Shown: positions 51,371 through 63,164, numbered from the stretch's first letter. The stretch is DNA of 64,000 bases from Cheiracanthium punctorium (GCA_038373885.1 JAWZYV010011619.1:310001-374000); one strand, 5' to 3'. Translations and numbers: made by a program. The notes: generated by a model not told the origin, from the letters alone.

Positions 51371-53693
51371 TGACGTCATCGAGCCATCGACTACTCCCTG
51401 GGCCTCGCCAATTGTTTTGGTCCGAAAGAAGGATGGTTCCACCCGGTTCTGTGTTGACTACAGACGTCTGAATGACATTACCAAGAAAGACAGCTACCCT
51501 CTTCCCAGGATAGACGACACTTTGGATACTTTATCGGGAAACGAATGGTTTTCCACTCTGGATCTGAAAAGTGGTTACTGGCAAGTGGAAATTCATCCCG
51601 ACGACCGTGAAAAGACTGCGTTCACCACGGGACAAGGATTATGGCAGTTCAAAGTTATGCCTTTTGGACTCTGCAACGCACCTGCTACATTCGAGCGACT
51701 AATGGAGACAGTGTTGAGAGGACTTTCCTACGAAGCATGTCTCGTTTATTTGGACGATATCATCATCGTCGGAAGGACTTTCGAAGAGCATCTAGAGAAC
51801 ATCCGAAAGGTGCTGCAGAAATTAAAGGAGGCGAACTTGAAACTGAGTCCATCGAAGTGCAATTTGTTCCGTCGGAAAGTACGTTACCTCGGGCACATAA
51901 TATCCGCCCACGGAGTCCGAACCGATCCCGAAAAGACGTCCGCAGTCAAGAACTGGAGTCGTCCCGAGAATATCCATGACTTAAGAAGTTTTCTCGGTCT
52001 GTGTACTTACTATCGAAAATTCGTGAAGGGCTTTTCTCAAATTGCAAGACCCCTTCACAAATTGACCGAGACTGGACAGAAATTTCTATGGACTGAGGAA
52101 TGTGAGGACGCATTCAACGAACTGAAGACGGCTTTAACATCTTCGCCGATCCTGTCGTATCCTCACCCTGACAAGCCATTTATCCTGGACACAGACGCAA
52201 GTAAGGAGAGTGTTGGAGCAGTTTTGTCCCAGGAGATAGATGGCCAAGAACACGTCATTGCTTACTGGAGCAAATGCCTTTCAAAGGCAGAACGTAACTA
52301 TTGTGTTACGAGAAAGGAACTTCTTGCTATCATTAAAGCCGTGGAGCACTTCCATCATTACCTGTACGGCCGAAAGTTCCTGCTCCGAACGGACCATGCC
52401 TCTTTAACCTGGCTTCTAAATTTCAAGAATCCAGAGGGCCAAATAGCCAGGTGGATACAGCGATTACAAGAATATGACATCGAGATACGTCATCGGAAAG
52501 GGTCATCTCATGGAAATGCAGATGCTTTGTCGAGAAGGCCCTGCATAGACAATTGTCGCTATTGCTCCAGGGCAGAGAAAAATTACGATCTGAAACATCC
52601 CGTTGTCCGCCAAGTTACATCATCGGCATCATCTCAAGATCCCTGGAGTGACGAAAATGTTCGGGTGGACCAATTAGCAGACAGCGACATCAAACCTATT
52701 GTGGAATTTATGGAAAAATCCAGCGCTAAGCCCAGTTGGCAAGAAATATCATCTTGCAGTCCGGCAACAAAACAGTACTGGGCTTTATGGGATTCGCTTC
52801 GCCTGAGGAATGGAGTCCTGTATCGTAAATGGGAGTCGGACGACGGCAAGATGCTCCGATGGCAGTTAGTACTCCCTCGTTCGAGGATTCCGAAGGTTCT
52901 AGAAGAACTTCATAATGGCTTAACTGGAGGCCATTGTGGCGTAATGAAGACCCTGCAGAAAGTTCGCGAGCGCTTCTACTGGGTTAGGGCTCGAGGCGAC
53001 GTCGAAAAGTGGTGTCAAGCTTGTGACGCCTGTGCCGCCCGTAAAGGCCCGAAGAAACGAAGCCGTGGAAGACTACATCGTTATAATGTAGGAGCGCCTT
53101 TTGAGAGGATTGCCCTCGACATCCTGGGACCTCTTCCGCGAACTTCGGATGGCAACAAATACATCCTAGTTGTCATTGACTACTTCTCTAAATGGCCCGA
53201 AGCGTTTCCTATTCCCGATCAAGAAGCTACGACCGTAGCAGAGGTACTGGTGCAAGAATGGATTTCCAGATATGGAACCGCTCTGCAACTTCATTCCGAC
53301 CAAGGAACGAACTTTACCTCTGCAGTCTTTAAAGGACTATGCCAACTTCTCGGAATGGACAAAACCCAGACTTCGCCTTTACACCCACAATCCGACGGCA
53401 TGGTGGAGAGGTTCAATCGCACACTTTTGAACAACCTCTCTCTCCTGGTATCTAGGAATCAAGAGGACTGGGACAAGAAACTCCCCCTCTTTCTGCTGGC
53501 CTATAGGAGTGCCGTCCACGAGACTACCAGCTTCACACCTTCCCAGATGCTGTTCGGCAGAGATCTTCGTCTTCCCGCCGATCTAGTGTTCGGCCGCCCT
53601 CCAGATGCGCCTTCATCGCCAGAGGAGTACGTGGAAACCTTCGGGCACGGTTTGAAGATGTGCATCATTTTGCTCGGGAGCGGATCAACCTGA
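51351..53693 (+). CDS. pol: Gypsy RT, RNase H and integrase frame
   Basis: 780 codons open. RT: VRKKDGSTRFCVDYRRLN, PFGLCNAPATFERL and the catalytic YLDD (residues 133-136). RNase H: FILDTDAS, TRKELLAI, RTDHASL and HGNADALSRR, all key acidic residues kept. Integrase: H2C2 zinc finger (HNGLTGGHCG ... CQACDAC), catalytic D at residue 590, D at 650 and E at 686, a DD35E spacing. A one-base loss near 53645 shifts the last module to another frame. Enzymes copy the RNA in particles and insert the cDNA in the nucleus. The start shown is not the natural one; RT begins in the preceding frame. Confidence 0.95.
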   Translation: MGEMQRDDVIEPSTTPWASPIVLVRKKDGSTRFCVDYRRLNDITKKDSYPLPRIDDTLDTLSGNEWFSTLDLKSGYWQVEIHPDDREKTAFTTGQGLWQFKVMPFGLCNAPATFERLMETVLRGLSYEACLVYLDDIIIVGRTFEEHLENIRKVLQKLKEANLKLSPSKCNLFRRKVRYLGHIISAHGVRTDPEKTSAVKNWSRPENIHDLRSFLGLCTYYRKFVKGFSQIARPLHKLTETGQKFLWTEECEDAFNELKTALTSSPILSYPHPDKPFILDTDASKESVGAVLSQEIDGQEHVIAYWSKCLSKAERNYCVTRKELLAIIKAVEHFHHYLYGRKFLLRTDHASLTWLLNFKNPEGQIARWIQRLQEYDIEIRHRKGSSHGNADALSRRPCIDNCRYCSRAEKNYDLKHPVVRQVTSSASSQDPWSDENVRVDQLADSDIKPIVEFMEKSSAKPSWQEISSCSPATKQYWALWDSLRLRNGVLYRKWESDDGKMLRWQLVLPRSRIPKVLEELHNGLTGGHCGVMKTLQKVRERFYWVRARGDVEKWCQACDACAARKGPKKRSRGRLHRYNVGAPFERIALDILGPLPRTSDGNKYILVVIDYFSKWPEAFPIPDQEATTVAEVLVQEWISRYGTALQLHSDQGTNFTSAVFKGLCQLLGMDKTQTSPLHPQSDGMVERFNRTLLNNLSLLVSRNQEDWDKKLPLFLLAYRSAVHETTSFTPSQMLFGRDLRLPADLVFGRPPDAPSSPEEYVETFGHGLKMCIILLGSGST

Positions 53694-53944
53694 ACACGGA
53701 AAAGATGAAGACTCGCTACGACACGAAGGCTACGGGACACGAGTTCAACGCAGGTGACAAAGTTTGGCTATGGAATCCTACTCGACGGAAAGGCCTGTCT
53801 CCCAAGCTGCAATCGCCGTGGGACGGTCCTTACACAGTCCTAAACCGGCTGAATGACGTCATCGTACGGATTCGTAAGTCATCAAACTCGAAGCCAAGAG
53901 TTGTACATTACGATCGGCTTGCCATCTACCGCGGTTGTAATTAG
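53660..53944 (+). pseudogene. pol: Gypsy integrase C-terminus (GPY/F module), frameshifted
   Basis: Reads HHFARERINLNTEKMKTRYD, FNAGDKVWLWNP, and the GPY/F module (WDGPYTVLNRLNDVIVRI) and stops at 53944 after YDRLAIYRG. It belongs to the same polyprotein as the frame to its left. No chromodomain and no env follow. Confidence 0.88.
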
Positions 53945-54300
53945 CTCAGACCATGGTCACTATGGCGTAATTCCTCTTTTCTTTCACCTCTCATTCCTTT
54001 CCTGTCTTTCTCTTCTCTTCCTCTTTCTTCAACTCTCTTTCTCTCACCACTTACGCCATGTTTAGTGTACATATTTGTAATATATTGGATTTTATTAATG
54101 TGTATTTGTTATTACATTGATTACTTATTACAGTGTAATTATTTATTATGTTGATTATTTATTTATTAATGTGTATTTGCTTATTGTGCTATTGATTACT
54201 TGCTTGAATTATGTTGTTAAGATCTTGTTAAGTGTTATACAGTGTAGGTACCTGTGTGATCTCCTAGCTAGGGATTGTACTGCCCGGGACGTGCAGTCCT

Positions 54301-54313
54301 TGGGAAGGGGGCA
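54301..54313 (+). promoter_or_regulatory. Polypurine tract
   Basis: GGGAAGGGGGCAA directly precedes the 3' LTR and would prime plus-strand DNA. Confidence 0.75.
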
Positions 54314-54314
54314 A

Positions 54315-55230
54315 TGTTACGAATTTTCGGGGCAACTCGCTGCTCTGGGGCTTAAAATGGTTTAAAATTCGTATTCTACGCTTCAAATAGATAAATTTTG
54401 CTTTTTGTTGCATCAAAATCGGCCAATTAGAACCGGAGATACGGAGGTTTCGGTTTCCCATTCAAATATATGGGATTTCTAGAAAACTCGAGAATTATTA
54501 GTCCTAGAGCTTAGATCTCTTCACTTTTGAGGACTTATTTTTGGCGCCAAATTTGGCGATCTTTCGCCAAAAGTCGCCAAGCTTGGCGACATTTTGGTCA
54601 TTTGGCGTGATTTTCCCAATGGGGCCTGGAAGTTGTTTTTCCTGCATTAAAAACGCATAATAACCTAACATTTCTCTTCTATGACGTAATCAAAATTCAC
54701 GCTTTATGTAGAACCCTCGAGAAATTGACTTTTCTGGAAACCTCTTGTACCTCCTGCGTCGGCTATTTATAGAAGCGCGCATCGCCCCGAAGAGTCAGTT
54801 GCGAGTTGAACATTCAATGTGTGAAGAGCTCTGAGTACGCTTGTTTTGTGTGAACTGATAGTGCTATAGAAGCTGTGTTTTAGCTTGCTTTGTGAAGCTG
54901 TTTTTAAAGTGCTGTGTGTAAATTCTTCATTGCTGTGTCTTAAGGGATAGTGTACTATATCCCTTGAATATTTCCACGGAATTTTTGCCAGTAAAAGTGA
55001 CTTATTTTGTGTGAGAAATACAGCATTTGTGAGAGCTTCTGATCCAAGCGGATTGTTAAAAGCACGTTACTGCTAGATTGTGCTTGTGAATTGTGTGCAG
55101 CTGATTGTTCTACGAAGTTCTAGAAGAAATAAAGTTTGTGTTCCATCCTGACAAGTGACTTTTTACTTGAACTTTTTACACCACTGGACTTTAGAACGAC
55201 GAACCCCAGGAGTAGCAGAGTAATTCCGCA
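54315..55230 (+). repeat. 3' LTR of Gypsy (916 bp)
   Basis: Same sequence as the 5' LTR apart from about ten base differences and absence of the 32-bp expansion. It ends TAATTCCGCA at 55230. Older relatives of this LTR in the window share the shorter CTTCTATGACGTAATC form, so the 5' LTR has the derived expansion. Confidence 0.95.
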
Positions 55231-57427
55231 AAAATATTATGTCCAATAATCATGCATACCGAATTGCAAGGCAATCGTTTGCACGGTGCAGAAGGCCATG
55301 CGACGTAGCGCAATCTAGTGGCGAGTTTTAGCAAAACGGATACGGCGAAAATATTCTTCGCATTCAGATATCGATGTATACGAATTTTCATGACTATCGG
55401 CTGGACAGTCCTGAAGTTCTTGTGTTGGCGCGACATCTAGTGGTAAGTTATAGGAAAATGGATAGCGCCAAACTCTTCCCCGTGTTCAAATATCTATGTA
55501 TACCTATTTTCATAGCGATCATTTGCACAGTCAAGAAATGATGCACTGCAGGGCCATCTAGTGGTTAATTAAAGTAATGATTTGCTACAGCGCCGTCAAG
55601 TGGCGAGTTATAGGAAAATGGATAACGCCAAAATATTCTCATTGTTCAAATAGCTATGTATACTGATTTTCATAGCGACCGTGTTCAAATATCTATGTAC
55701 ACCAATTTTCATAACGATCATTTGTACAGTCAAGAAGTGATACACTGCAGGGCCATTTAGTGGTTAATTAAAGTAATGATTTGATACAGCGCCGTCAAGT
55801 GGCGAGTTATAACAAAATGGATAACGCCAAAATATTCTCATTGTTCAAATAGCTATGTATACTGATTTTCAGAGCGACCGTTTGAATGGTCAAGAATTTG
55901 GCCTTCTGCAGCGTAATCTAGTGGCGAGTTAAAATAATAATGCATTGCAGTGTCATCTAGTGGTGAGTAACATCAAAAGGAACGCAGTTAGAATATATTC
56001 TTCGTGCTCAAATGTGTAAGAATAAAAAATTTTATGCCGATTGGTCGAACGGTATAGAAGTTGATGCGTTGCAGCGCCATTTAGCGGCAAATTACAGCAA
56101 ACTGGATAGCGAAAAATATTCTTCGTGTTCTAATATTCGCGTGTACCAAATTTCATCGAAATCGGTTGGACGATATGCGCATAGCAAACGGCTAAACGGA
56201 ATAGAATTCGACGTTGTGCTGCAGCACCAAGGGGCAAGTTAAGGAAAACGGATAGCATAATAACCTTCTCCATCATAAAAGACTTAGGTGAACCAAATTT
56301 CATGGTGCAACGGTGCTCAACGATGCTGGAGTTTTTCAACCTCATAAACACATACCAACATTCATTTTTATCTATAACCAGTGTTATTATATATACCAGT
56401 CTCAAATAAAATCCAGTTTCAAATCTAAGCCTCGCCAAAGTGCCAACATATGCCATTTTGCAAGAGTTTTTTCAGGGAATCATTCAAAGCATTGACTTAG
56501 CAGCAATCAATATGGGAAATGGTTCGACCGCCAAAGAGTAAAGTGGATTATTATCACGCATTATAAAGCGCATTTATTAAGTGGAATCCCTTAATACAGC
56601 CGAATTTTTTAAAATTATCAACTATAATGTGTTTTATTCATCGTTACTCCGATGTACTAAATGAGAAGATTTCAATTTTTTGAAATTTGGTGGAATTCCC
56701 CCAACTTAAATCAATGTACTCAATTGGCGAGAATTCTGAAGTGAGATCGCTTGAAATCCCTTAATAACTGCATTATTTCTTCACGGATCATTAAAATTTA
56801 ATGCTGTATTCTAATAAAACCTTTGCACTTGTTTTCAAAAATCTATTTCCTTAAGCTCTCAATAAATTGCGCCAAGCCGAAAACTGTGCAAACCGCTAGA
56901 ACTCACTTACTCAAAATCGATATTTCAGCCACTTTATTTTTTCGCCCAACTAAAAATTTTTCACATTAGCCTCGGAAATCTTCAATTCTTATTGTTTTGC
57001 GTATAAAACATTTCATTCCTGCTCCGATTTTCCCATGCACACGATATTATAATTTAAAAAAAAAAAAAAAACCTTACGAATATAAACTAAAAAAAAATCA
57101 TTATTATTCTTTTATTTTTACTTTGAGAATTTAAAACATTTTATTCGGCAAAATCGCCACACATGGCAACCACGATCCTTATTTCACACTTTTTTCACTA
57201 CAGGGGTTACAATTGCGGAAAGCTTTTTGCGTGGAGAGCATAAAAAATCTGTTAAATTCCGGGAACGTGTTGACTTTCAAAGTTTTAAAGTGGACTACGA
57301 TTTATTCTATATTATTTTACATATCTGTGCTAAATTTCAGGCCGATAGGTCCATTTTTGTGGATTTGTATACGAATCAAATCCACAAACAAACAAACAGA
57401 ATTTCATTTTTATTTATAAGATATATA
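55231..57427 (+). repeat. Dispersed repeat, right part, with minisatellite
   Basis: From 55300 to about 56260 a minisatellite of roughly 120-bp units repeats GCGCCxTCTAGTGGCGAGTT, AAAATGGATAACGCCAAAAT, ATTCTCATTGTTCAAAT and CTATGTATACTGATTTTCAT. Beyond it the sequence is unique until GGCCGATAGGTCC and CAAACAAACAGAATTTCATT followed by a TA-rich end at 57427. No reverse transcriptase or other protein is recognised, so it is non-autonomous; a non-LTR or Penelope-like tail is possible. Confidence 0.6.
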
Positions 57428-58746
57428 TCACTGTTATCTCTCTATTCTAAAAAAAAGTAAAGGCCGCTGTAGCCGCCGCCGCCGCTGTCAATAGCTCATG
57501 GACCTAACTCCTCCTAAACCGTGGGGATTTGAGTTTAGACTAAGGTGCCCACAGATTCGAAAAATTCCGAGGAACCTGCTAAGCTGACTTAAATTTCGAA
57601 AATCGAATTATTTTAGAAGATATTAATAAAAAACTGAAAAAATAAACAGAATGGTTGCCAGATTTGGCATAAAATCATTAATTCCTTTGCAACAAAGCGT
57701 TTCCAAGTATCTAGAATCGCGTGAAATTTACAAACATGGGTTAGAATTACGCCCATTTTACGCGAAAATAAAAACTATATGAAATAAGTAACTCAAATTG
57801 TGTTACACAAAGTTGACATTTTTCAAATAGTAAGTTCGCTTAGACAACAGGAGTTTAGAATTAGCGATTATTCGTTTTTCCAAAACAGAATAACTAATAT
57901 CTTGAAAATGAAAAATAATTAAAATGCAGATTATTTAAAGCCGGTTCTCGTCCAGCTGAATTATTTGCTACCAGTAGAAATATTTGGCGGTGTTAACTAT
58001 GCCATTATAGCAGTTATAGTACACTTTGGATATTTGCTAGCGCGACGAGATGGTATAATTCGTGGTGTTAAGTACGTCAATCTGCAAACGATTATGTAAA
58101 TGAAAATATAGATAACGGTTTTCCGGTAACCTTAAATGAACAGTAAATATAGGTTGTGAGCATGTGTAAATCGCCAAATAATGAAAAGTCGCCATTGGTG
58201 TCAGGCTATATTCTATCTGTTCCGTGGCTTTTATTAACTTTACATGTACGCAAGTCGCCAAATAATGAAAAATCGCCATGGGTGGCAAATTCGCAAGGTG
58301 TCCAATAGGCTTTACATTATTAAAAATACAGCTGAAACAGATGTTCTGATTTTATTATGCTTTAGCTCCTAATTAATATAACTTTTGAATGGCAGCTTTA
58401 AATATCATTGTGTTTCTGAGGAGTGCAAATAATTTTTCCAGCGATTATAAGCGGAGTCCGCACTCCAGGTGGAGTATAGCTCAGGACCCGTACAACACGG
58501 ATTCCTATAACAAAATATCTTCCGTGTTATGAGGGGGAGGGGATCTACTGTAGTGTGAAGTTAAAATTTTTATGTACCAATGAACCTGCAAGAACCAAGC
58601 AATGTGTAGCTCAGTAACATTCTATCTGATCTAATCTTCGGGTTTTGTCTGTTGAAATTATGTCTTTTTTAGGAATAAGCCTTATTAGGGGCCGAATGCC
58701 GCATAGGAAAAGCGAGCGTAGCGAGTCTGGGGGCCTTGGCCCCTAG
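57428..58746 (+). mobile_element. Non-autonomous Helitron, 1.32 kb
   Basis: Starts TCACTGTTATCTCTC after an A, ends with the hairpin GGGGCCTTGGCCCC (58730-58743) running into CTAG followed by T. TC start, hairpin, CTRR end and A/T insertion site are the Helitron rules. The GCGAGCGTAGCGAGTC stretch before the hairpin is typical of animal Helitron 3' ends. No Rep/helicase is present. It inserted in the TA run at the end of the dispersed repeat. Confidence 0.75.
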
Positions 58747-59985
58747 TATATATATATATATATATAAACTCGGCTGTTCGAGCCTCGTCAGGGGGAGATC
58801 CCCCCTGAACCCCCCTAATTTTTTAGTTTCATGATTGCCATATTAAAATGATATTAGTTGACTTTGTCATTTTATCGCTCATCTTTCACGTATTTCGCCT
58901 GATAACCCTATGTTGAAATTTTTATGAGTGTAACCTATTTATAGCAAAATACATATGAAGCATATTCTACAGCTTACGAAATATTATAACAATAGATTAA
59001 AGCTGTTGTGAACTAATAGTATTTAAATATATGTAAAAAATACATGAGAAGCATATTCTACAGCTTCCGAAATAATTTAACAATAGATTAAAGCTGTTGT
59101 GAACTAATAGTAATTAAATATATGTAAAATTATGTCGCTTTATTATGTCGCATTTTTCGGACACATTTTTCAATAAAGGGTGTTGAGAGATAAAATGACA
59201 TAGTCATTAATATATATAACGCATGAAGTTTTTAAATTTATCATTTTATTCAATCCTTCTTAAATGAAGCTAAATTAAACATGTTTTCTTAACTACAAAA
59301 TCATTAAAAAAATGTTACTATTTTGGGAACTAAAATTGAGAAAATTTCTACTAAACCGGTGTTTTTTTTTTAAGTCGGTGAGGTTACTAATGATACTTAT
59401 TTTAGTGTATAAAAGTACTTTCCTCCATAAAATTTGAATCATGTAGTATACAACAGGTATAGATACAGAAAATTTCTTTTCAGAATAGCTAACATTTAAA
59501 AAATAATTTGATCTAAACAAAATGTACAATAAAGCAAAATGTTACCCTAAAGTTTTGTGTTACCATAGTACAATTTTATTTATTATTGCTTCCTGTAAGA
59601 TTTTGTTTAGTACATACACACATATATATATATCAACCATAAAGAATTATAACTCATTTATAAAATCTCTAACTCTGAAATATTGAAATTAAACTGTTTA
59701 TAGATGATTTTATGTTGGTTCTGAAATGTGTTACCGCCTCTCTCATAAAAAAATCTTTTGCGACTACAAATTTGTAAGAAAATTGTAGTTTATGAAAACT
59801 GCACACAATTCACTAATGATAGGCGCACATAATTTGCAAACGATTGACCAACGGATTTTGCTGTTTTTTATCTTTCAAAATGTTACCCTTAAGGAATGGT
59901 TTTTTTTTTTCGGAGTGGGGGTGGGGGTTGATGAATAAGCCACCTACCCCGAATCCACCACTCGCTCGTATTTTAATTATGGCAG
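58747..59985. other. Gene-free AT-rich stretch with a two-unit tandem repeat
   Basis: A TA run (58747-58766), a near-palindromic GGGGGAGATCCCCCC block (58790-58804), and two copies of a 92-bp unit (58944-59035 and 59036-59128; GAAGCATATTCTACAGCTT and AATAGATTAAAGCTGTTGTG). No coding signal. Confidence 0.6.
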
Positions 59986-60325
59986 CATTATTGTAAATAG
60001 GCACTAATCCGGTACCGTGCCATTATATTGTAGTCACTGTTAAGATACCAGGCCAGTGCCTTTATTTTTAATAATAGCCGGCACGCGGCCGTTTCATTTT
60101 GGGCATTATAAACTTAATGGGCAATGCCTTTATTGTGAGTAACGGCCGGCACCTGCAGTATGCCAGCAGAGTGCCGTTGCTTTCCCGGGATTCTGGCAAG
60201 GTACTTCTCGGACGACCACTTTTGGTGCGATTCAGTTACTTTTTGCAGTGCCGGGCCGGTGCTGGACGTAAAGGCAGAAAGGCACTGGCAAGGTACTCCG
60301 CCAGCAGATGTGTGTTTGCTGGGTA

Positions 60326-60850
60326 CATAATCAAAATTCACACTTTAAGGAAATCCTTCGAGAAATAGCTCCTTCCAGAATTTTTTTTATTTTTTTATCT
60401 TCTGCGACGCTTATAAATAAAAGCAAGACAGGCCGCCGCCAGAGTTAGTTGCCTTTTAATGCACATTGAGTTCACTGCATTACTCAGTAAATTGTGCTAT
60501 TGGAAGCAATATTTTTCTTGTTTTTAGAAACTTATTTTTTGAGTGTTGTGTGTAAATTCTTCATTGCTGAGACCTGAGGGATTGTTTATGATTTCTCTTA
60601 TAAGTTTCCACTGAATTTTTGCCAGTGGAAGTGTTTTATTTTTTGTGAGAAATACAGCATCTGTACTGAGCACACTGTTATAAACAAGTTACTGGACGTT
60701 AGTGCCTATGAATTTTGTACAGCTGGTCGTTCGACGAAGTTCTAGAACCAATAAAATTCGTGTTCCATTCCGACACATGGACTTCTTACTAGAACTGTCT
60801 ACATACACTGGGTTTTAGAGCGACGAACCCAAGAATCTAGCAGAGTTTAC
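60326..60850 (+). mobile_element. Gypsy-family LTR, 3' part (continues from 36305)
   Basis: CATAATCAAAATTCACACTT through GACGCTTATAAATAAAAGCA, CCGCCAGAGTTAGTTGCC, GTGAGAAATACAGCATCTGT, AATAAAATTCGTGTTCCATT and GAGCGACGAACCC matches the second half of the LTR. Its first half ends at 36305. Confidence 0.88.
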
Positions 60851-61345
60851 ACTATTCTTATATTATGCTCTGTGGGCATCTTTGTAACTGCTGAACCGAA
60901 TCAAAAACATTTTTCAAAAATAAAATGCTTCTATTCCTGAGTATTATACGCTATCTTTCATGAACGTAGTTAAAATAGTTCTTTTACAGGGACACTCAAA
61001 ATAATTCTAATACATTAAGCTGAATGGGTATTTCCTCAACTTCTGCACTGATTCTGAGAGTTTTTACTGATAGAAAGGTACATTATTCCTGAATATTATG
61101 GGCTATCTTTCATGTACTTATCATAAATCGTTCTTCTACAGGTTTACTCGTGCAAATTACATTACGATCTCTGGAACTAATGAACCGATTCTATAACTTT
61201 TTTCAATGACGGAAAGCTGCATTATACCTGAGTATTAGGAGCTACCTTTCATGCATATAGCATACATAGTTCTTTTACAAGGACACTCACAAAAATTACA
61301 TTGCTCTCTATGGTTATCTCTATAATTGCTAAGCCGATTCTGAAA
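60851..61345 (-). repeat. Satellite S1, inverted block
   Basis: Minus-strand S1 monomers: TATGCTCTGTGGGCATCTTT, ATTCCTGAGTATTATACGCT, ATCTTTCATG, GTTCTTTTACAGGGACACTC. The LTR now split by the 24-kb block was inserted in this satellite; the other side is at 35807-35936. Confidence 0.85.
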
Positions 61346-63164
61346 CTTCTTACTTTCTTGTACGGAGCATAAGGAAGTAATGTGACCCCGAAAAATTTCG
61401 GGGGCCAGATTTCGACTAAAAACCGATTTTGACTACCTCTAAATTTACTTTTAAGAATTTTTTCGATGCATTTCACTGTACGCCAGCATGCACGTTCATA
61501 TAAATATGCGTGCAACCCATTTTGACCGACTGCGAGCCAATTTTTCCAGTTTTTCTACTGCCGTCTGTACGTACGTACGTATGTATGTAACGCGCATATC
61601 TCAAAAACTATTGGCCGTAGAATGTTGAAACTTTATATTTAGGATTGTTGTAACATGTAGTTGTGCACCCCCCCCCCTTTTGATCCCACCCGACTGGATA
61701 GTTTATCTACAGGACCGTACAAAAGTAAAGCTCTAAATACATTACGCTCGCTCTATGGGCCGAAATTCATTAAACTCGCATATCTCAAAAACTATTAAAC
61801 GTAGAATGTTGAAACTCTATATTTAGGACTAATGTAACATCTAGTTATGCACATCCCCTTTCGGTCCATTCAATTTTATAGTTTACCTACAGGGCCGCCA
61901 AAAAGATTTTAAATACGTTACGCTCTATGGGCAGAAATTCATTAAAGGGTATTTTAGAGGTATTAGGCTATTTCAAACGACTCAGAAGTGATATATGCTG
62001 TTAACGGTTACAAAATAAATTTCTCCATCGAAAAAAGTATCTTTAACATTCATAGTTCTGCTACAGGAACACTAAAAAGATTTCCAACACATTACGGTCA
62101 ATGGCAATTTTAGGGACATTCATCCATTTCAAGCACAATACTGTCGTACCATATAGTTAGGTAATGAATGATCCGACCACGGTCACGTGCCTCCCTCAAG
62201 AATTACGCCAAAAGTCATCAAGCATGGAGCCTTTTGGTGTACGTGTGTATGTATTTAACTCTCAAATCTCAAAAACTATTAGTCGTAGAATGTTGAAATT
62301 TCATATATGAAATTGTTGTAACATCTAGTTGTGAATCTCGATTTTTGGTTCCAATCTACTGGAGAGTTTATTTACAGGGCCACCCAAAAGAATTTCAATA
62401 CATTAATGTCTATGTACATCTTCAATATATTACATCTGCAGTCGGTCATTGTTTGGTCCATGCCCAAAATCTCGCCATTTGTCCTCGACCTTGGCAAGAA
62501 CCGGAATATCGCCAAATTTGTCGATAGTCAGTTATTCGGTCCGTGCCCAAAATATTGCCATTTGTCGTTGTCCTTGGCGAGTATAGGTGAAATATCGCCA
62601 AATTTGGCGATAGCCAATCATTGTTTGGTTCATGCCCGAAATCTCGCCTTATGTCATCGACCTTGGTAAGTTTTGCAGAAATATCGCCAAATTTGGAATT
62701 AAAAAATAATTCCGTTCTTCGCATAACTCTAAAACTTTTTACCGTAGAATGCTGAAATTTTGTATTTAGAACTACTCTAACATCTAGCTGTGAATCTCTT
62801 TTTTGATTGCAATCGACTGGGTAATTTATTTGGAAGGTCACCCAAATGACTATAAAACATTAAGGTTTATGGATACATTCAATTCATTGAAAGTCAGTGG
62901 TCAATTACTACTTTGTCTTTCCTCAAAATCTCGCAAACTATCTGAAGCTTGTCGGTTTTTGACAAAATATCGCTAACTTACGTATCAAAAACAAATCTTT
63001 CAAAATGAACCCAGCTTGGCAATATCGGAAATATTTGGCTAGAAATCGCTAAACCTTAGTATTAGTGCAGTATTTTATCTCTTTCAAACAAAATAAGTTT
63101 AGATGAAATGCGCCGGAAATATTTTTGATTTAATGGACGTGCAAGGAAGTCATGCGTTGTCCAC
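61346..63164. repeat. Diverged dispersed repeats (CTCAAAAACTATT family), no gene
   Basis: A degenerate unit with CTCAAAAACTATTGGCCGTA, GAATGTTGAAACTTTATATT, GTTGTAACATCTAGTTGTG and GTTTATCTACAGGACC recurs near 61600, 61780, 62270 and 62720. GCCAAATTTGGCGATA-type palindromic motifs occur at 62508-62720. ACGTACGTACGTATGTATGT microsatellite at 61569-61588. No coding content. Confidence 0.6.

Larger units (their letters stand above)
47987..55230 (+). mobile_element. Full-length Ty3/Gypsy LTR retrotransposon, 7.24 kb
   Basis: Two LTRs in direct repeat (47987-48934 and 54315-55230) enclose PBS, gag, protease, RT, RNase H, integrase and a polypurine tract. Domain order PR-RT-RH-IN defines Ty3/Gypsy. 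No env gene is present. The flanks (TATAT on the left, AAAAT on the right) do not form a clear 5-bp duplication. LTR divergence is about ten substitutions by eye plus one 32-bp length change, so insertion is recent. Confidence 0.97.
36306..60323. mobile_element. TA-flanked MITE (CCCAGCAAACACAC) split by 23 kb of insertions
   Basis: CCCAGCAAACACAC at the left is mirrored by GTGTGTTTGCTGGG at 60310-60323; TA lies on both sides (36304-36305, 60324-60325). Deleting the block rejoins an LTR of the Gypsy family almost perfectly. Both arms (about 350 bp each) carry GC-rich motifs such as GCCGGCAC, GGTACC and AGTGCC. The original element was probably about 0.7 kb; everything between about 36.7 and 60.0 kb looks like later insertions. 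Confidence 0.8.

Noticed and set aside
54117..54365. Hydrophobic frame after Gypsy pol, considered as an env remnant
   Set aside because: Low-complexity AT-rich translation, no signal peptide, cleavage site or fusion features, and it runs into the LTR.
36306..60323. A Maverick/Polinton-type giant transposon
   Set aside because: Size would fit, but no DNA polymerase B, packaging ATPase, capsid or retroviral-like Polinton integrase was found, TIRs are short and the duplication is TA rather than 6 bp.
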